Origin: Sulfobacillus acidophilus DSM 10332
GTDB taxonomy: Bacteria > Bacillota > Sulfobacillia > Sulfobacillales > Sulfobacillaceae
Assembly: GCA_000237975.1 (NCBI GenBank)
Contig: CP003179.1
Location: 2,232,001 to 2,296,000, forward strand
Reading direction: 5' to 3'
DNA: 64,000 nucleotides
The translations under genes and the position numbers were made by a program. Positions 1 to 8,667 of the stretch are shown here, one piece after another; within the stretch, counting starts at the first letter, position 1, and each line of letters opens with the position of its first letter. A model generated the notes under the pieces. It was not told the DNA's origin. It did no database searches and saw nothing but the letters and a program-made list of their open reading frames with translations.

Positions 1-246
1 GGGAATCATGGTACGCGTCAATATTTTCAACAAGGTGCTTTTACCGGAACCGTTGGATCCGATAATGCCGTAACTGATTCCGGGAGGCATTTCAAACGAA
101 ATGTCCTTTAGTGCCCAAAACGGCTCCGACCGGGGCCGACGATAACGCCCAGGAATCATGCGTGCTAACAATTGGCCCACACTGTCGGCACGATCCTTAC
201 GCAAAGCAAATCGCTTGGACACATGATCAACTACGACCGAAGCCAC
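1..246 (-). CDS. Polysaccharide ABC exporter ATP-binding subunit (partial, N-terminal 82 residues)
   Basis: ATPase of an ABC-2 type exporter for polysaccharide or teichoic-acid-like polymers. Only the N-terminal 82 residues lie in the window; the gene runs off the left edge. Translation of the minus strand from a GTG at 246 gives a Walker A motif, GSNGSGKST, close to the window edge. It is preceded by the extended N-terminal region ([12 protein letters not shown]) typical of Wzt/TagH proteins. The GTG sits just behind the TAG stop of the upstream permease and a GGAGGTGATG Shine-Dalgarno, so the two genes are translationally coupled. Wzt-like is the best fit; the polymer exported cannot be told. 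Confidence 0.85.
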   Translation of the reverse strand, partial: MASVVVDHVSKRFALRKDRADSVGQLLARMIPGRYRRPRSEPFWALKDISFEMPPGISYGIIGSNGSGKSTLLKILTRTMIP

Positions 247-1077
247 CTACATCACCTCCGCAAATAAGGGTTCGATACGGTGAAACACATACCACCCCAC
301 GGTCCATGTTAAAATCGCCAATCCGGCGGCTAAATCCAAGTAATGCGGGTGCAATAGGTGCCCGGTGAATAAGAGGTTTCTCTCGCCCTCAATGACGGCA
401 CCCATAGGATTCAGCAACAAAAGACGCCGAATATGCTCCGGGGCTTTTGACACTTGATACATAACCGGTGAGAGATAAATCCAAATCATGAGGATTAGAC
501 CAATTAACTGACCCATATCACGATATAGTACGTTCAACGCGGCAACTAAGTAGGCGATACCAAGAGTAAAAATTAACTGCACAACGAGAATGACCGGCAA
601 GAACACAACTTGCCAATGGATCGGAACCCGATAAATACCTATAAATACAAATAAAACCAGCAAAGAAAATAAAAAGTCAATCAATCGAGCGGCAACCGAT
701 GCGGTCGGTAAAACTACCCGAGGAAAATAAATTTTCGCCAACAACGCGGCATTACCCGATACCGACGTCGTGGCCGACATGATACCGTTAGCGAATAGGT
801 TCCAAAAGGTTAAGTTCGTCAATAAGAATACGACGTAAGGAATCGGTTTCGATGTCGCATGAAATATTAACCCAAAAACAAACCCGTAGATAGCCGATGA
901 AATCAGCGGATTAATAATGGCCCAATAAATCCCTAAGATCGAGTGCTTATACCGCGTTTCGACATCACGCACGGCCAGATTACGCACTAGTTCAAACCAA
1001 ATTCCCGTTCGACGCCATAGGCCTTCCATGACCGCCGGTATCGAACGAGCGTTCTCCAAATTGTCCAGCCGGGTCAA
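247..1077 (-). CDS. ABC-2 type polysaccharide export permease
   Basis: Membrane subunit of the exporter whose ATPase follows at 246. The 276-residue product has a soluble N-terminus of about 45 residues and then about six hydrophobic segments. It carries the ABC-2 permease hallmark region NLAVRDVETRYKHSILGIYWAIINP (read here in two halves: RDVETRYKHS and LGIYWAIINP), as in Wzm/TagG proteins. The longest frame starts with TTG at 1077, directly abutting GAGGGAGG, which is an unusually short spacing. An ATG at 1029 (product starting MEGLWRRTG) is an alternative with a weaker site. It probably exports a surface polysaccharide or teichoic-acid-like polymer across the cytoplasmic membrane. Confidence 0.85.
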   Translation of the reverse strand: MTRLDNLENARSIPAVMEGLWRRTGIWFELVRNLAVRDVETRYKHSILGIYWAIINPLISSAIYGFVFGLIFHATSKPIPYVVFLLTNLTFWNLFANGIMSATTSVSGNAALLAKIYFPRVVLPTASVAARLIDFLFSLLVLFVFIGIYRVPIHWQVVFLPVILVVQLIFTLGIAYLVAALNVLYRDMGQLIGLILMIWIYLSPVMYQVSKAPEHIRRLLLLNPMGAVIEGERNLLFTGHLLHPHYLDLAAGLAILTWTVGWYVFHRIEPLFAEVM

Positions 1078-1304
1078 CCTCCCTCGTTAACATACGCCCG
1101 AAAGCGACATCATTGTACCTTTTCACCTCAAATCTCGCCAAGGGTTCTCTCGTTATCTAATCTACATCTAGGGCACCCTCTGGTTATGGAAAAAAATAAT
1201 CATTTCTTTTAAGCTTCAGCCAGGTTTCAGACGTTGGTAACAAATCGTTAACAATTGGGTGGTTCAATATAGAGGATGAAACCCTAGGAAAGGAGACCGG
1301 CTCC
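1078..1304. other. Divergent intergenic region, AT-rich, no gene
   Basis: AT-rich spacer between the minus-strand exporter operon and the plus-strand small ORF at 1305. A TATAGA hexamer near 1269-1274 could act as a -10 for the plus strand, but no good -35 is seen 17 bases upstream, so no promoter is claimed. Confidence 0.4.
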
Positions 1305-1409
1305 ATGTCAAACCGTAATCCGAAAGATCCTATGCTGACCGCCGTGAGCGGCATCTTAGCCGCCCTATTATTATTGAGCATGGGCATCACGTTTACCCAC
1401 CTCATTTAA
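1305..1409 (+). CDS. 34-residue single-pass membrane peptide
   Basis: Small ORF with a strong Shine-Dalgarno (AGGAAAGGAG at 1286-1295) about ten bases before the ATG. The product starts with a short basic soluble part (MSNRNPKDP) and then has one hydrophobic helix of about 20 residues rich in leucine, alanine and isoleucine. It ends THLI. No family is recognised. The ribosome binding site, its position 30 bases ahead of the next co-oriented gene and the clean membrane profile support a real gene. Function unknown. Confidence 0.5.
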   Translation: MSNRNPKDPMLTAVSGILAALLLLSMGITFTHLI

Positions 1410-1443
1410 CCGGACATGCAATGCCCGGAAAAAGGGGGATATG

Positions 1444-2052
1444 ATGGCTCGGATCAGTGGCCTGTCCTTGCGCGTCGAGTTATTGGACGTGCCTGATGTT
1501 GTGTATCGCGATCTCTGGATACCGAAACGGTTGACTTGGCACCAGCTGCACACCGTCCTACAGTTGGCATTAGGCTGGGAAAACCTGCACCGCTACGAAT
1601 TTCGTCGGGGAACCGAGCGGATTGGTTTGCCCCGTTCAAGCGATCCTCATCCGGTCACCGATGCCCGCACCGTACGTCTCTCGGCATATCCCTGGCTGGC
1701 GGACAGTCAGCTCACCTACCTCTACGACTTTCATGACGGATGGCGCCATCGGATCACGGTGTTGAATTGTGCAGTGGGTAACCGTCGCCAGCCAATCTTG
1801 CTCGACGGACACGGCGTGTGTCCTCCGGAAGATGTCGGCGGCGTCACCGGCTATCGCGAATTTTTAGATGCCATAACTGATCCCGACCATGAAGATTATG
1901 CCCTGTACCGCCTCTGGGCGGACGGCCATTACGCCTTTACCGGATTTCGTCTCGACGAGGCCGTAAAGCTATTTGATCAGGCCTTGGCTCCGCGTCGCCG
2001 CCGAACTCGACAGCCGACCGGCCAGACAATCACCTACCCGATTGAGGCCTAA
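1444..2052 (+). CDS. PRiA4 ORF3-like protein
   Basis: About 202 residues, matching the plasmid pRiA4b ORF-3-like family. Family hallmarks seen are an N-terminal part with WHQLHTVLQLALGW (helix used by this fold), a central DFHDGWRH, and CPPEDVGG followed by a GYREFLDAI helix. The biochemical role of the family is not established. Members are common on plasmids and in genomes of acidophilic and soil Firmicutes. Two tandem ATG codons exist at 1441 and 1444. The second is better spaced from the AAAGGGGGAT site. The C-terminus is basic (APRRRRTRQP). The gene is separated from the nagB remnant at 2055 by only a few bases. Confidence 0.75.
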   Translation: MARISGLSLRVELLDVPDVVYRDLWIPKRLTWHQLHTVLQLALGWENLHRYEFRRGTERIGLPRSSDPHPVTDARTVRLSAYPWLADSQLTYLYDFHDGWRHRITVLNCAVGNRRQPILLDGHGVCPPEDVGGVTGYREFLDAITDPDHEDYALYRLWADGHYAFTGFRLDEAVKLFDQALAPRRRRTRQPTGQTITYPIEA

Positions 2053-2054
2053 CC

Positions 2055-2685
2055 GTCATCCAACGCCGACCGATTGGCGATCACAGTCACATCGTCATGC
2101 AGTTATAACACGCTGGCAGGACGAGCCTCGGTCACTGGTCTCTATAGCGCTCGCTTGGTTGCTCCCCAGCCGCCAAAAGAATCGACCGGGCCTCATGACA
2201 TTGGTAATCTCCATCGTCAGGACATGGTCCGGTAGAGCGGGGAAAGTGTATCCGGTTTGCTCTCAAATAGCGAAGGTCAGCCGATTTGACCCGAAAACGA
2301 AGAGCCCGACTCGTTGAACCCGATGTCACCGTGTATCCCTATTCCGAGGAGCTGCAGATGAATCGGCCTTTTTTTTGCAAAAGCTCTTCATAGAGCGGAC
2401 ATTCCCGCCAGGCCTCGGGCGCCACGCCGTTTAAAAACTGGCCCGACACAAAGAGATTTAGGGCCATAAATCCACCGGATGGCCGGTAGGCAAAGGCCAA
2501 TATTCAGGGGGGCAAACGCCTCCAAATGATGTTATGGCCATTCGCCGGTATTCGCCAAAAGCACCGCCAAAGCAACCGGAATCATCGTCTGGTCGGTGGC
2601 AGACCAATCCGATGATATCCGGCCCTGATCAACACGGAAGCTACCATTCGTGCGGCATGACAGGCGGTGTCATCCGACAATCAGC
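2055..2685 (-). pseudogene. Decayed second copy of nagB
   Basis: No open frame remains, but the minus strand aligns base by base, with gaps, to intact nagB at 2883-3599. Shared landmarks in plus orientation include CACTGGCAGGAC near 2112 (CTGGCAGGAC near 2950), CCAAAAGAAT near 2174 (3025), GGAGCTGCAGATGAAT near 2348 (ACCTGCAGATGTAA near 3215), AGCTCTTCATAG near 2380 (3245) and GGCCAATATTCA near 2495 (3390). Order and spacing are kept through the whole gene, and many small indels break the frame. It is an old tandem duplicate of glucosamine-6-phosphate deaminase. Confidence 0.85.
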
Positions 2686-2882
2686 ATTCATTCCTGGCCG
2701 GAAACCGGATCCCAAACAATAATGGCGGCATCTTTTTGGACTGCCTTTTGAGCGGTCAATCCCCGAAATTGCCTGAGCAGCATATCCTTAATGGTCACCG
2801 TCAATGAGAGGGACAGGATAGGGAACCATGACCGGTTCGATAATTTCCTATCATCTCAATGGTGGTGTTATAGCCGCCGGCT
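2686..2882 (-). pseudogene. Decayed C-terminal fragment of a second nagA
   Basis: Minus-strand translations in two frames give GNYRTGHGSL and then KDAAIIVWDPVSGQ. These correspond to RTGQGSL and KDADLIWVDPDSGR in the intact NagA encoded at 3596-4759. The stretch between them in the intact protein is deleted, and a frameshift separates the two parts. The fragment lies upstream (minus-strand sense) of the nagB remnant, so it keeps the nagA-nagB order of the intact pair. Confidence 0.7.
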
Positions 2883-3599
2883 TTAGGCTTCTCCCAGCGC
2901 GGCCCGATCCGCAATTACCGTCACATTTTCATGAAGCTGCAACACACTGGCAGGACACTCTTCCGTCACCGGACCCCAAAGAGCGTTGACCAACGCTTCG
3001 CGTTTATGGTCACCGAAAGCCACCAAAAGAATTGAGCGGGCCTCCATGATATTCGCGATCCCCATGGTTAAGGCCTCATACGGTAACTCACCCGGAAACC
3101 CGGGCTGGTTCTGGCGCCGGGTGTTCTCGCTCAGCCGGACTCGCCGAGTACGACTTTGAAACGGGGTGCCCGGCTCGTTAAATCCAATATGCCCATTGAC
3201 CCCGATGCCCAATACCTGCAGATGTAACGGACGTTTGGACAAGAGATCTTCATAGCGTTGACATTCGCGTTCGGGATACGGAGCCTCCCCGTTAAGAAAT
3301 TGGGTTGCCGCCAGGTAAGGGGCCAAGGGCCGAAAAACATAGCGTTCCATAAAGGAACGAAAGCTGCCGGGATGCGCCGGATCCAGCGGCCAATATTCAT
3401 CCAGATTAAAGGTCTCGATATGGGGTTTGGGCACGGCCTTCGCCAATAGCCGCACCAACGCCTCATATACCGGAACCATCGTTTTTCCTGTGGCCAATCC
3501 GACCCGATGAAATCCCGCCCCTTCAAAAATGAGCGCTAATTGCCGGGCCGACGCTTCCGCTACATCGGCCGGACTCGGGCAGGCAATAAGCCGGATCAC
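2883..3599 (-). CDS. nagB: Glucosamine-6-phosphate deaminase
   Basis: Converts glucosamine-6-phosphate to fructose-6-phosphate plus ammonia in the cytoplasm, the last step feeding amino sugars into glycolysis. The 238-residue product matches the family in length. It shows the substrate-loop motif ATGKTMVPVY, the active-site FNLDEYW and the GVNGHIGFNEPGTPF motif with the catalytic His-Glu pair. Asn replaces the E. coli Asp141 position, as is usual in Firmicute enzymes. The GTG start at 3599 overlaps the nagA TGA stop (GTGA) and has GGGAGG ten bases upstream. The in-frame GTG at 3617 would overlap nagA further and lacks a site. It is the last intact gene of the anmK-nagA-nagB run. Confidence 0.93.
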   Translation of the reverse strand: MIRLIACPSPADVAEASARQLALIFEGAGFHRVGLATGKTMVPVYEALVRLLAKAVPKPHIETFNLDEYWPLDPAHPGSFRSFMERYVFRPLAPYLAATQFLNGEAPYPERECQRYEDLLSKRPLHLQVLGIGVNGHIGFNEPGTPFQSRTRRVRLSENTRRQNQPGFPGELPYEALTMGIANIMEARSILLVAFGDHKREALVNALWGPVTEECPASVLQLHENVTVIADRAALGEA

Positions 3600-4759
3600 G
3601 TCGGATCCGCCTCCCACGAAAGCCTACCGTTGACGAGTGTCCGGTCGACGCGCCCGGAATCGGGATCCACCCAAATCAGATCGGCGTCTTTGCCGACGGC
3701 TATACTGCCTTTGGCATGTTCCATCCCTAAAAGCGCCGCCGGGCGTAAACTCGCCGCCCGAAACGCCGTCGGCCAATCACATCCGGTAAACGCCCGGAAA
3801 TTTCGCACCGCCTGCAAAAGCGTCAACGTACTCCCCGCCAAACTACCCTGGCCCGTGCGGGCCACACCGTCCCTGACCGTGATGGTTTGTCCCCCCAAGT
3901 CGTATTGTCCATCGGGCAAGCCCGTCGCCCGCATGGCATCGGTGACCAAAATTAACCGCTCACCCAAGAGACGGCTCACCAGGTGAATCCATTCGGGATG
4001 CACGTGAATGCCGTCACAAATGACTTCACACACCACCTGAGACGACGCTAAAAGAGCCCCTGCCGGCCCGGGATCCCGATGGTGTAACGGAGGCATCCCG
4101 TTAAAAAGATGCGTCGCATGCCGAATCCGACCCTCCAAAATCACCCGTTCGGCCTCATCAAACGGCATAGCCGAATGGCCCAGAGACGCGATCACCCCAT
4201 GTTGTCGAAACATGGGCCAGATCATGTCCCAACCGGGCAGTTCCGGAGCCACGGTCATGAGGCGCACCGGGGCAGCGTCAATATATTGCCGCATTTCATG
4301 GGAATCTGGCAACCGTAAAAACGCCGGATTTTGCGCCCCCGCAAATGAGGGACTTAAAAACGGACCCTCCATATGGACACCGAAAATCTGCGCTTCCATC
4401 GGTCTGGGTGAACGCATCACCTGATGAATGGTGCCCAACGCTTTAAGTAAGTCGGTCGTCGGCGCACTCATGGTCGTCGGCGTAAAACCGGTGGTGCCTT
4501 GAGACGCCAAGTAGGCGGCCATCCGACGAAGCCCGGTTTCCTGACCGTCCATCACGTCGTCTCCGAGACTTCCATGAATATGCGTGTCGATTAGTCCTGG
4601 GGCTATCAAATGATCTGGGGTGCGGTAACGCGTTCGGGCATGAAAAGGCCGGGTATGAACGGCGCTGATTTTGCCGCCCGTAATCACCAACTCGGCGTCA
4701 TCCCAAATATCCTCGGCCATGACCAACGGACCGCGGATGATCAAACGATCATCGTCCAT
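3596..4759 (-). CDS. nagA: N-acetylglucosamine-6-phosphate deacetylase
   Basis: Removes the acetyl group from GlcNAc-6-P to give glucosamine-6-P. The 387-residue amidohydrolase-fold product shows GLIDTHIHG (metal HxH), the metal-binding Glu in HMEGPFLSP, the metal His in ASLGHSAM, the substrate His in HATHLFNGM and the catalytic Asp in LVTDAM. The start chosen is the ATG at 4759, which has AAGGAGG nine bases before it and overlaps the anmK stop by 11 bases. The longer frame to 4807 has no ribosome site. It overlaps nagB by four bases. Together they convert MurNAc- and GlcNAc-derived GlcNAc-6-P. Confidence 0.94.
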   Translation of the reverse strand: MDDDRLIIRGPLVMAEDIWDDAELVITGGKISAVHTRPFHARTRYRTPDHLIAPGLIDTHIHGSLGDDVMDGQETGLRRMAAYLASQGTTGFTPTTMSAPTTDLLKALGTIHQVMRSPRPMEAQIFGVHMEGPFLSPSFAGAQNPAFLRLPDSHEMRQYIDAAPVRLMTVAPELPGWDMIWPMFRQHGVIASLGHSAMPFDEAERVILEGRIRHATHLFNGMPPLHHRDPGPAGALLASSQVVCEVICDGIHVHPEWIHLVSRLLGERLILVTDAMRATGLPDGQYDLGGQTITVRDGVARTGQGSLAGSTLTLLQAVRNFRAFTGCDWPTAFRAASLRPAALLGMEHAKGSIAVGKDADLIWVDPDSGRVDRTLVNGRLSWEADPT

Positions 4760-5936
4760 CTGAGCATTCCTCCTTGGAATCTTTCCTGTCCTGAGGCTCG
4801 ACGGCATAAAGGGGTGTCCAACAGCCTAGCGGCACGGCACGCCGAGCGCCGGTCACCTGCGGCAAATTGGTCGGCTTACCCGCGAGAAATTGCCAGGCTA
4901 AATAGGCGAAGGCCATCGCTTCTTTGGCGTACCCGGGAATGCCATACGCGTCTGAAGTGGTCACAATGGCCTCGGGCAACCGCTCATGCAAAGACGCCAT
5001 TAAGGTGTGATTATGTATACCGCCGCCCGATACAATCACTTCCATCGGGGGCGGCGCCACCCGCCGGATGGCATCCGCAATGGATTCCGCCACCCAAGCG
5101 GTGACCGTGGCCAAGGCATCGGCAAGAGATAGCGCCCGCGTTTTGATATCTTCCACGGCTTGCTCCACCCACGCTTCTCCAAACTGCTCCCGTCCAGCGC
5201 TTTTGGGCGGTGAGAAAGCAAAAAAGGGATGGTCCATCCATTGTGCAAGAAGCCGCGGATTCACCCGCCCTTGGCCGGCCAATTGCCCGGCCGCGTCATA
5301 GCGCCATCGCCCCTGAGATAGCGCCGCGATGATCCCGTCAATCACCATATTGCCCGGACTGGTATCAAACCCTATTACCTGTGTCACCGAAGCCCCGGCC
5401 GGAATCACCGTCAGGTTGGCGATGCCGCCAATATTCAAGAGCACGCGGGTTTTCTCCCTATGGCGAAAAACGGCATAGTCGAAATACGGTACCAGCGGTG
5501 CCCCTTGCCCGCCCAAGGCCAAATCGGCCGCCCGAAATTGCGACACCACCCCAATGCCGGTTAAAACCGCCAGCCGATGGGCGTCCCCGATTTGCCAACT
5601 GACGCCTAAGTCGGGCAGATGTTGAACCGTTTGTCCGTGAAATCCGATAACCCGCACCTCGGCGGCGGACATCCCGTGATCCCTCAACAGATCGCCTATC
5701 AGCATGGCCGCACTTTGGGCCAAATACCGATGAACGTCGCTGATAAGCTCCCATTGTACGGATTTTTCACTACACGCCAGGATTTTCGTCCGCATTCCCC
5801 GGTCGAACGGCTGGTACCGAAAATCGGCGAGCCGACACGTCGGCCAGTCGGGATGGACGTCCTCAATTTCCGTGAGCGCCACATCCATCCCGTCCGCCGA
5901 CGTCCCGGTCATAATTCCAATCGCCCACCCCTTCAC
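4749..5936 (-). CDS. anmK: 1,6-anhydro-N-acetylmuramic acid kinase
   Basis: Phosphorylates and opens 1,6-anhydroMurNAc to MurNAc-6-P, which MurQ then cleaves. Family motifs seen are IGIMTGTSADGMD (nucleotide/sugar loop), GFHGQTVQHLP, LLNIGGIANL and FDTSPGNMVIDG, whose Asp is the catalytic base of the family. The GTG at 5936 gives the usual family N-terminus and has GAGAGAGG ten bases upstream. A GTG at 5960 that overlaps the nagZ stop (GTGA) is an alternative start adding eight residues. The gene lies between nagZ and nagA. AnmK is classically a Gram-negative recycling enzyme, so its partnership with MurQ in a Firmicute-type island is notable. Confidence 0.92.
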   Translation of the reverse strand: MKGWAIGIMTGTSADGMDVALTEIEDVHPDWPTCRLADFRYQPFDRGMRTKILACSEKSVQWELISDVHRYLAQSAAMLIGDLLRDHGMSAAEVRVIGFHGQTVQHLPDLGVSWQIGDAHRLAVLTGIGVVSQFRAADLALGGQGAPLVPYFDYAVFRHREKTRVLLNIGGIANLTVIPAGASVTQVIGFDTSPGNMVIDGIIAALSQGRWRYDAAGQLAGQGRVNPRLLAQWMDHPFFAFSPPKSAGREQFGEAWVEQAVEDIKTRALSLADALATVTAWVAESIADAIRRVAPPPMEVIVSGGGIHNHTLMASLHERLPEAIVTTSDAYGIPGYAKEAMAFAYLAWQFLAGKPTNLPQVTGARRAVPLGCWTPLYAVEPQDRKDSKEECSDGR

Positions 5937-5956
5937 CGTTCTTGCACCTCTCTCCC

Positions 5957-7573
5957 TCACCCTGCCGCATGATCGCGAGAAAACACCGGAATCACCTCTA
6001 CCGGCAGTCGTCCCCGCGCCTCGCCGCCCACAATCGCCCGAACGCCGGCTTCATACATCCACGGGGTGGTTTCATAAAGCGCTAAAATATGCGGAGCATC
6101 GGCCACGGCTCGCGCATCATAGGGACTACGCAATAAAAAAATTACTTGAGGGATGGTCAGCGATTGAATGGACCGCACAAATTCTAGATAAAGCCTATTT
6201 TGGGTTCCGTTAAGACCGCTAATGATAACGTCCGCTCGAGCGATCCGTTGTCGGAGCACGGTGGGTGATTCATGATGGAGGATGGCGGGAAACCCGTAGC
6301 GATGCACCTCTGCCCCGGGTAGCACCGCACGCACGGTCTGGACCAATGCTTGCCCGACGGGATTCTCGGATCCCGCCGGGACCATCGGAGAGCCCGTTTC
6401 GTCGTAAAGGACCGCTATCCGCCGAATGGAACTTGCCGACAGCGGCAACGCGTCCCCCCGCGAAAGCCAGGTCACGGCCAGGCTGGAAGCCCGTTTTTGC
6501 AACGCAGCCTTGGCCGTCAAATCCTGCCAAGGCTCATATTCTAGAAAGGCCCGATAACTGTTCCAATCCCCTAAGCGCCGACTTTTCAATGTCTGGACCC
6601 GGTGAGCCGCTTCTTGTAGTCGGGACGGCGGCAATTCGCCTAACGCGACCGCGGCAACAATGGCGTTCAACGCCGCGAGTTGCTGATGGCGGGAATGGGA
6701 CACCAACACGATATCAGCGCCGGCTTTGAGCGCGTCCACCGCCCCTTGGGCTACCCCGACGGTCTTTTGAATCGCATCCATTTCTAGGCAATCGGTCAGG
6801 ATAACCCCGTTAAATCCGAAGATGTCTCGCAACCAACCGGTTAAAATCGGTTCCGACAACGTGGCCGGTCGGCTGTCAACCGCTCGAAACACAATATGGG
6901 CCGTCATCACGGCATCCAATCCGTCTCGCATCGCATGGATGAAAGGCGGAAGCTCAACCTGTTGCAATCGCTCCCAGTCGTGGGGAATTTCCGGCAACGC
7001 CCGATGTGAATCCACCACCGTGTCCCCATGGCCCGGAAAATGTTTACCACAGGCCAAGACGCCGCCGGCTTCAAGCCCCCGTAACATCGCCGAGCCGAAT
7101 CGGGCCACGCGATCGGGCCGATCGCCATATGACCGTACCCCAATGACCGGGTTGTCCGGATTGTTATTCACGTCCAGCACCGGAGCCAAGTCCATGTTGA
7201 TGCCCACCGCGCGTAACAGCTGACCCGTCACCATGCCGACTTCCTGCACTAATGCAGGATCTCCGGTAGCCGCTAACGCCATATTGCCCGGAAGTCCCGG
7301 GATATCCGGCGGCAACCGCCGGACCATACCGTTTTCTTGGTCGGTAGCAATCAAAAGCGGCCACTGTTGACCGGCCTCCCGAGCCAATTCTTGTAATCCC
7401 GCCGTTAGCGATTGCAATTGACGGGCATCGGCGACATTGCGGGAAAATAAAATGATATTGCCCACGTGATGCGATTGAATCAGATCCCGGATAGCCCGGT
7501 TGGGTTCTGTGCCGTGAAATCCCGCCATAAGGACTTGACCGGCCCAAAAACGCCATTGTTCCGTTTCGTGCAT
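5957..7573 (-). CDS. nagZ: Beta-N-acetylhexosaminidase, glycoside hydrolase family 3
   Basis: Removes non-reducing GlcNAc from muropeptides. About 538 residues: an N-terminal TIM barrel (to about residue 335) and a C-terminal alpha/beta domain as in B. subtilis NagZ (YbbD). The NagZ signature KHFPGHGDTVVDSH (about residues 177-190) holds the Asp-His acid/base dyad. The nucleophile Asp is in VILTDCLEMDAI near residue 261. No signal peptide is visible, so the enzyme is probably cytoplasmic here, unlike the secreted Bacillus enzyme. Tandem ATGs at 7576 and 7573 follow AGGGAGGAT; the second has the better spacing. It is coupled to anmK by a four-base overlap at the longer anmK start. Confidence 0.9.
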   Translation of the reverse strand: MHETEQWRFWAGQVLMAGFHGTEPNRAIRDLIQSHHVGNIILFSRNVADARQLQSLTAGLQELAREAGQQWPLLIATDQENGMVRRLPPDIPGLPGNMALAATGDPALVQEVGMVTGQLLRAVGINMDLAPVLDVNNNPDNPVIGVRSYGDRPDRVARFGSAMLRGLEAGGVLACGKHFPGHGDTVVDSHRALPEIPHDWERLQQVELPPFIHAMRDGLDAVMTAHIVFRAVDSRPATLSEPILTGWLRDIFGFNGVILTDCLEMDAIQKTVGVAQGAVDALKAGADIVLVSHSRHQQLAALNAIVAAVALGELPPSRLQEAAHRVQTLKSRRLGDWNSYRAFLEYEPWQDLTAKAALQKRASSLAVTWLSRGDALPLSASSIRRIAVLYDETGSPMVPAGSENPVGQALVQTVRAVLPGAEVHRYGFPAILHHESPTVLRQRIARADVIISGLNGTQNRLYLEFVRSIQSLTIPQVIFLLRSPYDARAVADAPHILALYETTPWMYEAGVRAIVGGEARGRLPVEVIPVFSRDHAAG

Positions 7574-7587
7574 CATATCCTCCCTGG

Positions 7588-8667
7588 TTAATATAAAAGA
7601 TCGGGTTTTACGGATGCGGCAAAGGCCGCCACCGCCTCAGCCTCCCCACCCCAGTAGTGCTCCACGCCGCCGTTAAGCATCCCCTCGCGAAGCGCAAAGC
7701 CACCGGCCAATCGATCAAAAAACGGGACGCCGTCCGAGGACGAGGGAAACGCCAAAATCTCCGGATAGAGCGCGTACAATATCTCCAGAGCAGCTACTCC
7801 GGCCCGCATACTGTGAAAGACGGTCGGATCCGTCACATGGAGCTGGACACCCTGACAAAGCTCGCCGGAATATGGGGGACGAGCGGGAACAAAGTAGACG
7901 GGCCGCGCTATGAGACCCGAAATACTCCGTTGATTGATGCCGTCCGCCCATTGATGACCGTCAACCCAGGAGGTGCCTAGCCACTCAAAAGGATGAATCG
8001 TCCCCCGGCCGACACTGACATTCGTCCCTTCAAAAAGACACGTGCCGGGATATAAAAGCGCCATGGTAGGACCCGTCGTATTCGGCGAGGACGACACGAA
8101 GGGAATTTCGGTGTCCTGCCAAAACATCTCCCGTCTCCAGCCGGCTAACGGAATCACCTCAAGGGAGGCCTTTGGCCAGTAGAGCCGTGTCATCCAGCGG
8201 GCAATTTCCCCCAACGTCAAGCCATGCCGAGTTGGTAAAGCCGCAATTCCTACAAATGATTGATACCGTAAATCTAAGGGATATCCTTCCCGCTGCACCC
8301 CGTTAATCGGGTTGGGTCGGTCCAGCAGTAAGAACGGGACACCATAGAGCGCGCTGGATTTCAGGCAATAATAGGCCGTGCTGATATTGGTATAATACCG
8401 GCTGCCGATATCCTGCAGGTCAATAATCAAAAGGTCGATGCCGGCAAGCATTTCCGGGGTCGGCATCTGATGCAGGCCGTAAAGGCTGTAAGCCGGACGA
8501 CGGCTATGCGGATCAATCTTATACTGGACCGGCTCACCCTCCCTGGCTCCATTTTGTACCCCGTGCTCCGGTCCGAACAACGCCACCAATTGCTCCGGCA
8601 CTTCCGCTAAAAACCGGTCAATCACCGCCGTCAACGTGCTGTCCGTCATCGCATAATGGGTAACCAA
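7588..8667 (-). CDS. NamZ-type exo-beta-N-acetylmuramidase, copy 1, 5'-truncated
   Basis: DUF1343/GH171 protein related to B. subtilis NamZ (YbbC), which releases MurNAc from the non-reducing end of muropeptides. Shared with copy 2 are LFGPEHGVQN, LLIIDLQDIGSRYYTNIST, LDRPNPI, SVGRGT and HPFEW. The best start is a TTG at 8667 within the conserved GLVTHY segment. The N-terminal 25 or so residues found in copy 2 are missing. In frame upstream there is only a short stretch and then a TGA near 8706, where an IS110 remnant begins. It may be non-functional at the N-terminal strand, although the remaining 359 codons are open. Next gene downstream is nagZ. Confidence 0.75.
   Translation of the reverse strand: MVTHYAMTDSTLTAVIDRFLAEVPEQLVALFGPEHGVQNGAREGEPVQYKIDPHSRRPAYSLYGLHQMPTPEMLAGIDLLIIDLQDIGSRYYTNISTAYYCLKSSALYGVPFLLLDRPNPINGVQREGYPLDLRYQSFVGIAALPTRHGLTLGEIARWMTRLYWPKASLEVIPLAGWRREMFWQDTEIPFVSSSPNTTGPTMALLYPGTCLFEGTNVSVGRGTIHPFEWLGTSWVDGHQWADGINQRSISGLIARPVYFVPARPPYSGELCQGVQLHVTDPTVFHSMRAGVAALEILYALYPEILAFPSSSDGVPFFDRLAGGFALREGMLNGGVEHYWGGEAEAVAAFAASVKPDLLY

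Noticed and set aside
5458-5754. Arginine-rich minus-strand frame overlapping anmK
   Set aside because: Shadow frame of anmK, which has full family motifs.
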